The notes under the pieces: model-generated | What the model was told of the DNA's origin: nothing | Database searches by the model: none | What the model saw: the letters and a program-made list of their open reading frames with translations, nothing else | From: DASWHR01 sp036398095 | GTDB taxonomy: Bacteria; Actinomycetota; AC-67 | Assembly (NCBI GenBank): GCA_036398095.1 | Contig: DASWHR010000085.1 | Coordinates: forward strand, 1-25,888 | Reading direction: 5' to 3' | Length of the DNA: 25,888 bases | Translations under genes and position numbers: made by a program | In this document: positions 13,231 to 20,961 of the stretch, one piece after another | How positions within the stretch are numbered: position 1 is the stretch's first letter | Layout of the letters: each line of letters starts with the position of its first letter

Positions 13231-14996
13231 GCCGCAACCCCAGCGACGAGCCCACGCCGCCCAGGCCGGATGCGCCGATCCCCTCCTACGAGTTTCCCCG
13301 CCGCAAGCCGCGCAACCGAAAGGAAGCGGCGCGATGGGAGCGCGAGATGGAGCATCGTTCCGCGCTCGGATGGGACACGCCGATCAACCGGCGTGCGTTC
13401 CTGGACTTGTCGAAGCGGCTCGGCCTGGGCGCGGCGGCCGCGTCGGCGGCCTTCCCCGCGTTCCTCGCCGCCTGCGGGCGCACCGCGTCCTCGTTGTCGC
13501 CGTCGCGCGGCGGAAAGTTCGACGTCGGCGCCGGCGCGGAAGGCGACACCATCAACATCGGCGCGATTTCGATCTACTCCGGCGTCGGAGCGTTCGTCGG
13601 AAAGCTCGTCGATCGCGGCGCCGGCCTAGCGACCAAGCAGCTCAACCGGCACGGGCTTCCCGATCCGGCGATCCTGAAGTCCAACAACGGCTTCCCCGAC
13701 TTCGAGGCCTACCAGCAGCAGGATCTTGGCGGCATCAAGATCGGCGACCGGACGGTCAAGCTGCGGCTGATCTCGCGCGACGACAACCTGTCGGCGCAAG
13801 TCGCGGTGTCGGCGATCCAAGAGATGATCACCTCGTTCGACATCAAGGGGCTGATCTTCGCCGGGCTCTACGACGACATCTACGCGGCCAAGCGGTTGCT
13901 GCAGCAGTACAACTTGCCGGCGATCGCGGCCTACGGCGACATCGCCAGCGTGGGGCAGTTGTATCCGCAGACCGACTACCGGCAACTGTTCCAGATGTTC
14001 CCTCCCGACAAGTGGGGAATCGAGTTGGCGCTGGACGAGTATGCGATCGCCGACCGCGGCTACCGGCGATTCGCCTATCTCGGCGACAACACCGCGATCG
14101 GCGCGCAGGGCAAACGGCTGATCGGCGAGACGCTCGCCGCGTCCGGCAACCGGCTGCTCGCCGCCGAGCAGTACAACGTCGGCGACGTGGACATGACGGC
14201 GCAGTTGCAGCGAATCCGCTCTGCGAACCCGCAGGTGCTCATGATCTGGGGGATCGCCGGCGACACTGCGCACGCGCTCGAGAGCATGAAGCGCCTCGAC
14301 GGCGTCTACATCGACCAGCCCACCGCGCTGCGCGGACCCGGCTGGCATCCGCAGATCATCGGGTTCGAAGGCGGCGCGGCCGAGCGCACGTTTGCCGTGC
14401 TGGCCGGCGACGCGGCGCGCGTCGGAACGATGTCGTATTGGTACATGGGCGGCATCGGATACATCCCCGAGTTCCAGCGAGCCGTCGACCTGTTCAAAGA
14501 AGAGTACGGCGACTCCCCGACCGGCGGAGAGAACAACCCCGCCGACGCGGTGTTCCTGTTCGCGAAGGCGTTCCAGGACGCGCAATCCACCGACGGCGAC
14601 AAGGTGATCGCCGCGCTGGAAAACATGAAGGACGGAATCAACTTCTCCTCGATCGCGCCGCACACGTTCTCCGCGGACCGGCATATCTCGCTGGAGAAGG
14701 ACGACATGGTGGGCATCACGCTGGAACGCGGCCGAGCCGTCCCGACCAGCCCGCCCTACGAGCTGGGCACCGAATTCACCGGCAACGCGGAGCTGGGTCT
14801 CAAGGCGTTCAACCCGCCCGGCTACATCGGCCCGACCATGTTCATGCGGTTCAACCAGGCCGGGCTTCGTCGCAAGCACGAGCGGCTGTACCTGGACGTG
14901 ATGCTGAAACAGGGCTTCGGAACGCAGTGCACGAAACGGCCGGATCCCTCGGGCGACTGGGGATTCCGGCTGACCAACGAGTGCAAGATCCACTAA
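13227..14996 (+). CDS. ABC transporter substrate-binding protein, LIV type, Tat-like lipoprotein signal (second of two)
   Basis: A 589-aa extracytoplasmic binding protein. ATG 13227 has AGAGGA 6 nt upstream. The export signal is unusual: about 50 mostly charged residues, then NRRAFLDLSKRLG (twin Arg at 55-56), a hydrophobic stretch and LAAC (Cys83), suggesting Tat export of a folded lipoprotein. The mature part has the Peripla_BP_6 fold (INIGAISIYSGVGAFVGKLV, GAGLATKQLN, VKLRLISRDDNLSAQVAV, ILIWGIAGDTAHALE-like lobe-2 segments). It is about 180 residues longer than the first binding protein, mainly from the N-terminal extension and inserts. Tat export would suit a folded or cofactor-bound protein, but that is inference. 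It is 10 nt upstream of the LivH permease gene. Confidence 0.87.
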   Translation: MSRNPSDEPTPPRPDAPIPSYEFPRRKPRNRKEAARWEREMEHRSALGWDTPINRRAFLDLSKRLGLGAAAASAAFPAFLAACGRTASSLSPSRGGKFDVGAGAEGDTINIGAISIYSGVGAFVGKLVDRGAGLATKQLNRHGLPDPAILKSNNGFPDFEAYQQQDLGGIKIGDRTVKLRLISRDDNLSAQVAVSAIQEMITSFDIKGLIFAGLYDDIYAAKRLLQQYNLPAIAAYGDIASVGQLYPQTDYRQLFQMFPPDKWGIELALDEYAIADRGYRRFAYLGDNTAIGAQGKRLIGETLAASGNRLLAAEQYNVGDVDMTAQLQRIRSANPQVLMIWGIAGDTAHALESMKRLDGVYIDQPTALRGPGWHPQIIGFEGGAAERTFAVLAGDAARVGTMSYWYMGGIGYIPEFQRAVDLFKEEYGDSPTGGENNPADAVFLFAKAFQDAQSTDGDKVIAALENMKDGINFSSIAPHTFSADRHISLEKDDMVGITLERGRAVPTSPPYELGTEFTGNAELGLKAFNPPGYIGPTMFMRFNQAGLRRKHERLYLDVMLKQGFGTQCTKRPDPSGDWGFRLTNECKIH

Positions 14997-15006
14997 GGGG
15001 GAGTCG

Positions 15007-15900
15007 GTGGAGTTCCTGCAGGCGATCGTGCTCGGCCTGACGACCGGCGGCGTCTACGCGCTGATCGCGCTGGCGTTCTCGATCATCTACATGACCACCC
15101 GCGTGATCAACTTCGCGCAAGGCGAAGTCCTGATGATCGGCGCCTACCTGTATTTCTTCGCCGTCTCCAGCGGCGGCAATGCGCTCGGGCTGCCGTGGCC
15201 GGTGGCGCTGCTGATGGCGCTGCTCGGCGCCACGATCGTGGGACTGATCGTGCATCTGATCGCGATCGCCCCGCTCGGCAAATTCGATCCGAACACCAAC
15301 ATCGGCTGGATTCTCACCACGCTGTCGGTGTCGTTGATCTTCGTCGAGGTCGTGCGAAATCTGGCCGGGGAGCAGGCGAAGCGCGTCGAACCGGTGGTGT
15401 CGTCGGTCGGCGGCAAGACGACCGTGTTCAGCATCGAGCCCAAGCAATACCTGGTTCTGATCGTCGGAGTCGCGCTGGCGGTGGTGCTCGAGATCGTCCA
15501 CTCCAAGACGCAACTGGGCCGCGCGCTGCGCGCGACCGCCCACGACAAAGCCACCGCCAGCCTGATGGGAATCAACACCGGGTTCATGGTCCGCTACTCC
15601 TTCGCGCTCGCCGGCCTGCTCGCCGGCGTCGGCGGCTGGCTGCTCGGCCCGATCATCTTCGTGTCGGCCGACATGGGCACGCTCGTCGGCCTGACCGCGT
15701 TCGTCGCGGCCGTCGTCGGCGGGATCGGCTCGACGCGCGGCGCGCTGGTCGGCGGCCTCACCATCGGCGTCGTCGAGTCCCTCGCCAAGCAAGCCGGCGC
15801 CGGCGAATGGACCTCGGCGCTGGTGTTCCTGACGCTGATCCTGATCTTGGTCCTGAAACCGACCGGCATCTTGGGCGAAGCCCTCATCGAGAAGGTGTAG
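15007..15900 (+). CDS. livH: branched-chain amino acid-type ABC transporter permease (LivH family)
   Basis: Integral membrane permease of a HAAT-family importer, 297 aa, normal length. GTG at 15007 has AAGGGGGAG a few bases upstream. The start GLTTGGVYALIALAFSIIY and the following INFAQGEVLMIGAY are the family's hallmark; the cytoplasmic coupling region is LGRALRATAHDKATASLMGIN. About eight membrane segments are visible. It pairs with the LivM half of the next protein, 4 nt downstream, to form the channel. Confidence 0.93.
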   Translation: MEFLQAIVLGLTTGGVYALIALAFSIIYMTTRVINFAQGEVLMIGAYLYFFAVSSGGNALGLPWPVALLMALLGATIVGLIVHLIAIAPLGKFDPNTNIGWILTTLSVSLIFVEVVRNLAGEQAKRVEPVVSSVGGKTTVFSIEPKQYLVLIVGVALAVVLEIVHSKTQLGRALRATAHDKATASLMGINTGFMVRYSFALAGLLAGVGGWLLGPIIFVSADMGTLVGLTAFVAAVVGGIGSTRGALVGGLTIGVVESLAKQAGAGEWTSALVFLTLILILVLKPTGILGEALIEKV

Positions 15901-15904
15901 ACGC

Positions 15905-18013
15905 GTGAGCCTCATCGATCAGATCCGCGAAGCGAACCGGCAGGCCGTCGCCGAACGCGAACGCCGCCGCGCGCTGAAGGCTTGGGCCCGCGCGCGCGCA
16001 GCCGGCGCCGTCGGCGAGGCCGCGATGCCCGGCGAGGCGCGCGTCCCGGACACCGCGCTCGAAGATGCGGCCGAGCTGGCGCTGCGGCCCGAGCGTCGCC
16101 TGAGCGTCTTCGCCACACCCGGCGGGATCGGCTTCACGCTGCTGCTGATCTTCCTGCTCGCATGGCCGTTTGCGTTGCCGGGCTTCGACCCGTCGACGTT
16201 CCTCGAGGTTCAAAAGATCCTCGCCGCCGCGATCGTGGTGATCGGACTGAACCTGATCGCCGGCTTTACCGGGCAGTTGTCGCTCGGTCAGAAGATCTTC
16301 GTGCTGATCGGCGGCTACACGGTCGGCGTGATGACGACCCGGTTCGACTCGGGGATGCTCGGCAATCATTGGATCGCGCTTGTGATCGCGCTCGCGCTGG
16401 GCGCGATCGCCGGCGCGATGCTGGGCCTGCCGGCGCTGCGTGTCAAAGGCGCCTACTTGTCGATCGTGACGCTGGCCTTCGTTCCGATCTTCTACACGCT
16501 GTTCAACAGCGAGCTGTTCAAGCCGGTCTTCGGCGGCGCGCAAGGCATCGGAGACATCGCGACCCCGATCGGAAACGTCGCGCGGCCGCCGAACCGGACG
16601 GTCACCTTCCCGTTCACCGGCAACGCGATGACCGACATCGACTACTACGTGTTCCTGGTCCTGATCTTCGGCCTTCTGTTCTTCCTCGCCCGCAACATCG
16701 TCAAGAGCCGGTGGGGTCGCGCGATGACGGCCGTGCGCGAATCCGAGATCGCCGCGAAGTCGTCGGGCGTGCGCGTCTACAAGGTGAAAGTCGCCGCGTT
16801 CATGGTCTCGGCCGCCTACGCATCGCTGGCCGGTGCGCTGCTGACGACGTTCTCGACGGCGCAGATCTCGCCCGAGTCGGCGGCGGCCATCCACATCCGC
16901 GACTCGTTCGTCTACGTCGTGATGATGATCATCGGCGGGACGGGGACCCTGGCCGGCCCGCTGGTCGGCGCCGCGCTGGTCTCACTCATCCGCGTCATGA
17001 TCCCCAAAGTCGGCGAGCTGATCTCTTTCGATTTGAAGCGCTGGACGACGACACTGCTCGCCGTCCTGGCCTTGATCAGCGTGGTGACGGCGCCGGCGGG
17101 AACGGTGGGAATCATCAACGACCGGATCGCGCGCAGGCGAACCCGTCGCCGACATCGACATCCCGAACCGACGCCGCCGCCGCTCCCCGACTCGCTCGTC
17201 CGGCCGAAGCCCAGAGCCGGCGCCGGTGCCGCGGGCGGCGGAGACGTCGTCATGGAGACGCGCGAGATGTCGAAGATCTTCGGCGGCCTTCGCGCGAACG
17301 ACGCGGTATCGATCCAGGTGCGTCGCGGCACCGCCCATTCGCTGATCGGCCCCAACGGATCCGGCAAGACCACGTTCATCAACGTCGTCACCGGCGTCTA
17401 CGCGCCCGAAGAGGGCTCCGTCCATTTTGCCGGCGAACGGATCGACGGCAAGCCCGCGTTCGTCACCGTCGAGCGCGGCATGGGCCGAACGTTCCAGAAC
17501 CTGCAACTGTGGCGCCGGATGAGCGTGATCGAAAACGTGATGGTCGGCATGCACGTGCGCGTGCGCTCGGGCTTCGTCGGCAACATGATCCGAACGCCAC
17601 GGTCGCGGCGAGAGGAAGCCGAGATCAAGGCGCGTGCGATGGGCTTGCTGCAGTTCGTCGGTCTGGCCGCGATGGCCGACGCGCCGGCCGGCGCGCTTCC
17701 CTACGGAAAGCAACGCTATCTGGAGATCGCGCGGGCGCTCGCGCTGGATCCGGTGCTGCTGATCCTGGACGAGCCGGCCGCCGGGCTGAACCCGGCCGAG
17801 GTGCACGATCTGATGGAGCTGATCCGCCGGATCAAGGCGACCGGGATCACGGTGTTCCTGATCGAGCATCACATGGACTTGGTCATGGGCGTGAGCGACC
17901 GGATCAGCGTGCTGGATTACGGCAGCAAGATCGCCGACGGCACGCCCGGCGAAATCCAGGCGAACCAGCGCGTCGTCGAAGCGTATCTGGGTGCCGAGAT
18001 GGTGGAAGCCTAG
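15905..18013 (+). CDS. LivM-LivG fusion: ABC permease joined to ATPase
   Basis: A 702-aa fusion of two usually separate subunits. Residues 1-~70 are a charged, helical N-terminal extension (AERERRRALKAWARARA). Residues ~75-405 are the LivM permease (LRVKGAYLSIVTLAF; coupling helix TAVRESEIAAKSSGVRVYKVK). A basic, Pro-rich linker (~408-445, RRRTRRRHRHPEPTPPP) joins the LivG ATPase: Walker A GPNGSGKT (482-489), signature LPYGKQ (598-603, the usual LivG form of LSGGQ), Walker B LLILDEP (Asp622, Glu623), switch His in LIEHHMDLV. All ATPase residues look intact. Fusing permease and ATPase fixes their 1:1 pairing. GTG start at 15905, 4 nt after livH. No stop or frameshift separates the halves. Confidence 0.93.
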   Translation: MSLIDQIREANRQAVAERERRRALKAWARARAAGAVGEAAMPGEARVPDTALEDAAELALRPERRLSVFATPGGIGFTLLLIFLLAWPFALPGFDPSTFLEVQKILAAAIVVIGLNLIAGFTGQLSLGQKIFVLIGGYTVGVMTTRFDSGMLGNHWIALVIALALGAIAGAMLGLPALRVKGAYLSIVTLAFVPIFYTLFNSELFKPVFGGAQGIGDIATPIGNVARPPNRTVTFPFTGNAMTDIDYYVFLVLIFGLLFFLARNIVKSRWGRAMTAVRESEIAAKSSGVRVYKVKVAAFMVSAAYASLAGALLTTFSTAQISPESAAAIHIRDSFVYVVMMIIGGTGTLAGPLVGAALVSLIRVMIPKVGELISFDLKRWTTTLLAVLALISVVTAPAGTVGIINDRIARRRTRRRHRHPEPTPPPLPDSLVRPKPRAGAGAAGGGDVVMETREMSKIFGGLRANDAVSIQVRRGTAHSLIGPNGSGKTTFINVVTGVYAPEEGSVHFAGERIDGKPAFVTVERGMGRTFQNLQLWRRMSVIENVMVGMHVRVRSGFVGNMIRTPRSRREEAEIKARAMGLLQFVGLAAMADAPAGALPYGKQRYLEIARALALDPVLLILDEPAAGLNPAEVHDLMELIRRIKATGITVFLIEHHMDLVMGVSDRISVLDYGSKIADGTPGEIQANQRVVEAYLGAEMVEA

Positions 18014-18017
18014 GAGG
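18012..18017 (+). promoter_or_regulatory. ribosome binding site (AGGAGG) of livF
   Basis: AGGAGG overlaps the stop of the upstream fusion gene and lies 6 nt before ATG 18024, excluding the in-frame GTG at 17991. Confidence 0.7.
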
Positions 18018-18023
18018 CCGCAC

Positions 18024-19016
18024 ATGCCCGCGAAGAAGAAGGCCGCCGCGAAAAAGCGCCCCGCCGCGAAAAAGCGCCCCGCCGCGAAAAAGTCGGCGGC
18101 GCGCAGGGAGCCGGCATCGCGCAGTGCGATTCCCGACTCCGTGCTCGCCATGGCCGAACGAAGCGCCCAGGCGCAGCGCACGGCGGGACCCACCGACGAT
18201 TCGCCGTCGCGCTCGGACACCTTGACGCTCGACGAGCCGGAGCCCATCGCGCGCGCGCAGCACGAAGCGCGCTTCCGTCATCGCCCGCCGCCGACCGGCA
18301 ACGTCATGATCGACGTCGCCGACCTGCACGTGTTCTACGGCGCGGTCGAAGCGCTGCGCGGCATCTCGTTCCGGGTCCACGAAGGCGAGACCGTCGCGAT
18401 CATCGGCTCCAACGGCGCCGGCAAGACCACCACGCTCAAGACCGTGTCGGGCGTGAGCGAGCTGCTCAAGACCGTCCGGGGACATATCACGATCATGGGC
18501 GAGCGCGTTGAGGCCTCGCCGGCGCACAAGATCGCGCGGCTCGGCGTGGCGCACTCTCCGGAAGGACGCAAGGTGTTTCCGAACCAGACGGTGCGCGACA
18601 ACCTGATGCTTGGCGCGTTCGGCCGCAGCGACTCCGAAATCGACGCCGACATCGCCAAGATGGAGGAGCGCTTCCCCATCCTTGGGCAGCGGCGGACGCA
18701 GCCGGCCGGATTGCTCTCGGGCGGCGAGCAGCAGATGCTCGCGATGGGGCGCGCGCTGATGGCGCGACCGAAGGTGTTGCTGTTCGACGAGCCGTCCATG
18801 GGGCTCGCGCCGCTCATCGTCAAGCAGATCTTCGACATCATCGAAGAGCTCAAGCGCGAAGGGAAGACGATCCTGCTCGTCGAGCAGATGGCGTTCCAGG
18901 CACTCGCGATCGCCGACCGCGGCTACGTGCTCGAAACCGGCGAGATCACCATGGAAGGCAGCGGCCTGAACCTGCTCGCCGATCCGCGAGTGAAAGAGGC
19001 GTACCTGGGCGCATGA
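18024..19016 (+). CDS. livF: branched-chain amino acid-type ABC transporter ATPase (LivF family) with lysine-rich N-terminal tail
   Basis: Second nucleotide-binding subunit, 330 aa, last gene of the operon. The ATPase domain spans ~residues 93-330: Walker A GSNGAGKT (128-135), signature LSGGE (231-235), Walker B LLFDEPSMGLAP (Asp255, Glu256), switch His replaced by Gln in LLVEQMAFQAL as is usual for LivF. The family is normally ~235-240 aa; the extra ~90 N-terminal residues begin with AAKKRP repeats like a histone H1/HU-type tail, followed by a disordered, charged linker. The tail could bind acidic lipid heads, nucleic acid or the partner subunit; this is unknown. A perfect hairpin follows the stop. 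Confidence 0.92.
   Translation: MPAKKKAAAKKRPAAKKRPAAKKSAARREPASRSAIPDSVLAMAERSAQAQRTAGPTDDSPSRSDTLTLDEPEPIARAQHEARFRHRPPPTGNVMIDVADLHVFYGAVEALRGISFRVHEGETVAIIGSNGAGKTTTLKTVSGVSELLKTVRGHITIMGERVEASPAHKIARLGVAHSPEGRKVFPNQTVRDNLMLGAFGRSDSEIDADIAKMEERFPILGQRRTQPAGLLSGGEQQMLAMGRALMARPKVLLFDEPSMGLAPLIVKQIFDIIEELKREGKTILLVEQMAFQALAIADRGYVLETGEITMEGSGLNLLADPRVKEAYLGA
18045..18092 (+). repeat. 18-bp tandem repeat encoding AAKKRP units
   Basis: The unit GCCGCGAAAAAGCGCCCC occurs at 18045-18062 and 18063-18080, identical, plus the first 12 bases again at 18081-18092. It encodes the lysine-rich LivF tail. Identical copies suggest recent slippage and possible length variation between strains. Confidence 0.9.
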
Positions 19017-19030
19017 ACGTCGCGAAACGC

Positions 19031-19058
19031 CGGAGCCCGCGATTCCTCGCGGGCTCCG
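19031..19058. terminator. perfect 12-bp hairpin between convergent genes
   Basis: CGGAGCCCGCGA (19031-19042) pairs exactly with TCGCGGGCTCCG (19047-19058) around a TTCC loop, 14 nt after livF stops and 19 nt beyond the stop of the opposing sortase gene. No T-run follows on either strand, so it may be a bidirectional actinobacterial-type terminator or mRNA 3' stabiliser. Confidence 0.65.
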
Positions 19059-19077
19059 TCGTCGTACAGGGGGGGAC

Positions 19078-19827
19078 TTAACTCGTGGTTTGCGTGTCAA
19101 CCAGCTCGGCGCGCACGATCAGCCGGTTCTTCGAGGTGTGCGGCGGATCGCACGTCGTCAGCGTCAGCACCGGCGTCGGGGTCGGAGCGATCACCGTCCA
19201 GTCCAGCGGATGGGTGATCCACGGATTGCCATGACCGTCGAAGGGGGGCAGCACTCGATAGGTGTATTTGCCGAGCGGCGTGATCATCACGATCGTGTCG
19301 CCGGGTCTGAGGCGATCGAGGCTCCGGAAAGGCTGGCCGAAGCCGGTGCGGTGGCCGGCGATGCCGACGTTGCCGACGTCGCCCGGCAGCGCCGATTCCG
19401 GATAGTGGCCCGCGCCGGCGCGCAGCGCATTGCCGGACACGCCCTCAACCACGATCACGTCGACCTTCAGCTTCGGGATCTGCAAGCGCGTCAGCGCCTC
19501 GCCTTCGCCGACGGCCGCGCCGACCGTATCGGTTTTGTAGGCGTTGAGAAGCTCATCGCCGGCGAACTGCTTTTCCTTGTCCTTCTGAATCTGGTTCGCC
19601 CAGATCTGGGTCGCGAATGGATAGGTCATCATGCCGACGCCGGTGATCGCGAGCAGCGAGACCAGGACCCACAGAACGCGGCGGCCACCCGGGCGGCGGC
19701 GCGAGGCGTCGGCAAGGAACCCCAGCGTCGCGCCGGCGCGCTTGATCGGGTTCTCTTTCCGGGTCGGCGCCGGGTGACGGGGCTCGTAGCCCGTTCCCGA
19801 AGACGGCCAGGTCTCTCGCTCGCTCAT
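19078..19827 (-). CDS. class E-like sortase, catalytically complete
   Basis: Membrane-anchored transpeptidase that cleaves a sorting motif and links surface proteins to the cell wall, 249 aa. One N-terminal membrane helix (residues ~50-70, VLWVLVSLLAITGVGMM) puts the catalytic domain outside. All three catalytic residues are seen: His159 in IAGHRTGFG, Cys226 in LTTCDPP, Arg235 in NRLIVRAEL. The TLTTCDPP and AGHRT forms are those of class E/D sortases of high-GC Gram-positives. ATG 19827 has GGAAGGA 4 nt upstream. It is monocistronic, convergent with the operon that contains the pseudo-sortase. Possible substrates in the window are the fibronectin III protein (LPVAG) and the propeller (LAGAG); both are inferences. 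Confidence 0.92.
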   Translation of the reverse strand: MSERETWPSSGTGYEPRHPAPTRKENPIKRAGATLGFLADASRRRPGGRRVLWVLVSLLAITGVGMMTYPFATQIWANQIQKDKEKQFAGDELLNAYKTDTVGAAVGEGEALTRLQIPKLKVDVIVVEGVSGNALRAGAGHYPESALPGDVGNVGIAGHRTGFGQPFRSLDRLRPGDTIVMITPLGKYTYRVLPPFDGHGNPWITHPLDWTVIAPTPTPVLTLTTCDPPHTSKNRLIVRAELVDTQTTS

Positions 19828-19847
19828 CGAATCCTTCCCATCGCTGA

Positions 19848-19877
19848 AATCGGCGCTTGAATCGGCGCTTGAATCGG
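19848..19877. repeat. 12-bp tandem repeat in the sortase leader
   Basis: AATCGGCGCTTG occurs at 19848-19859 and 19860-19871, followed by AATCGG. It lies just upstream of the sortase start (minus strand reads GATTCAAGCGCC twice). A protein-binding or slippage origin is possible. Confidence 0.7.
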
Positions 19878-19898
19878 GCCGGCGGCGGGAGCCGGCCC
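19876..19898. other. 8-bp inverted repeat in the sortase upstream region
   Basis: GGGCCGGC (19876-19883) and GCCGGCCC (19891-19898) can pair around a 7-nt loop, directly beside the 12-bp repeats. On the minus strand it would fold in the 5' leader if transcription starts further upstream. Function unknown. Confidence 0.4.
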
Positions 19899-20002
19899 GT
19901 TCAATTCGGTTCAACGAGCAGCGTCTGCGCGAGACGCGCCCGGTGCGGCCGGGCTTGCCCGTTGCCTCCCTGTTAACTCGCCGCCGCTGAGAACGTCCTG
20001 AG

Positions 20003-20035
20003 AACCGCCGCGGCGGCTTCCGGTTCGCGGCGGTT
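20003..20035 (-). terminator. hairpin after the PPOX gene
   Basis: AACCGCCGCG (20003-20012) pairs exactly with CGCGGCGGTT (20026-20035), starting 10 nt past the stop of the minus-strand PPOX gene. There is no T-run; a candidate intrinsic or processing hairpin. Confidence 0.45.
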
Positions 20036-20045
20036 TGCCCGCCCT

Positions 20046-20528
20046 CTACCGCTCTTCGAGGGCTTCGAGTCGCTTGTCGCCCCCGGCGGGGATCTTCCGG
20101 AAGTCCCACGAGACGATCCGTTCGGGCCGCATCTTCATCCACCGGTGGCTCCGCAGGGCAGGCACATCGATCCCGTGCCAGTACTTGCGGCCGAACTCGG
20201 CCCGGATCTCGTCGATACCAGAATCGATAGCGGGATCGTCGTCGGCCGTTTCGAAGGTGCCGTACAAGACGGCGCCGCGCAGCTCGCCGTATTCGACGCC
20301 GGTGTCCACGCACGCCGACGAGCGCGATCCGTGCTCGACGTCGCGGGTTCGGCGGGAGCGGATCAGCGAGTTGATCCACAGCGTCCCGTCGCGCCAGACG
20401 AACCACATCGGGATCACATGCGGCCATCCATCCGGCGAGACGGTCGCGACGCGCGCCGTTCGCTCGACGCGGAGCAGCTCGTCGATCTCGTCGGGGGTCA
20501 GGCGAAGCTTTTCGCGTGGGACCGGCAT
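20046..20528 (-). CDS. pyridoxamine 5'-phosphate oxidase-family (PPOX) split-barrel flavin/F420 protein
   Basis: A 160-aa cytoplasmic protein of the split beta-barrel FMN/F420-binding family. The core reads RTARVATVSPDGWPHVIPMW, FVWRDGTLWINS, then GVLYGTFETA-like and RIVSWDF strands, the usual order (start of barrel, cofactor-binding strand, C-terminal barrel strand). Members are often F420-dependent reductases in actinobacteria; cofactor and substrate cannot be assigned. ATG 20528 has no clear ribosome site; TAGGCT ends 6 nt upstream and could be a -10 box for a leaderless message. It lies 43 nt past the stop of the Rv3654c-like gene, on the same strand, so it could also be read through from the Tad genes. 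Confidence 0.85.
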   Translation of the reverse strand: MPVPREKLRLTPDEIDELLRVERTARVATVSPDGWPHVIPMWFVWRDGTLWINSLIRSRRTRDVEHGSRSSACVDTGVEYGELRGAVLYGTFETADDDPAIDSGIDEIRAEFGRKYWHGIDVPALRSHRWMKMRPERIVSWDFRKIPAGGDKRLEALEER

Positions 20529-20571
20529 CGCCCGAGCCTATCGCGGCGTCGGTCCGGCTCGCTGCGGCGCA

Positions 20572-20961
20572 TCATCGACGGTAGGTCAGCAAGCCCGGAT
20601 CGGTTTCGGCCGTGGCGGTGGCGTGGATGCGGCGGCCGCTCCAGCCGGGCAGGAAGACCGCACGGGCGGCAATCTCGACCTCCACGGTGGCCGACGCGGT
20701 TCCGTAGGCGCAGTCGCAGCGCGTCACGACGGCGCCGTTGCGCTCGGCATGAATTTCCGCGACTTTGCGGGGATCCTCGCCGGCGGACAGGATCGGGATT
20801 TGCTCCGCGACGGCGGCGAGCGCGGCCGCATCGGCGGCGGCCTGCGCGCGGGCGCGGAGCATTAGCAGCATGCCCGCATCGGCGACGGCCAGGCCGCCGA
20901 GCATCAGCATGAACGCGACCGCGCAGACCAGGACGGTGACCGATCCTCGCGCGCGTTTCAC
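20572..20961 (-). CDS. Rv3654c-type TadE-like pilus/secretion protein
   Basis: A 129-aa minor pilin-like protein of the Tad (Flp pilus) system. The start KRARGSVTVLVCAVAF and hydrophobic LMLGGLAVADAGMLLML followed by ARAQAAADAAALAAVAE is the pattern of the actinobacterial Rv3654c family: a processed or membrane-anchored N-terminal helix then an Ala-rich amphipathic helix. A Cys pair (RCDC) lies in the extracytoplasmic part. GTG at 20961 overlaps the upstream TadE stop as GTGA, so the two are translationally coupled; an upstream ATG at 20988 is less likely. Confidence 0.85.
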   Translation of the reverse strand: MKRARGSVTVLVCAVAFMLMLGGLAVADAGMLLMLRARAQAAADAAALAAVAEQIPILSAGEDPRKVAEIHAERNGAVVTRCDCAYGTASATVEVEIAARAVFLPGWSGRRIHATATAETDPGLLTYRR

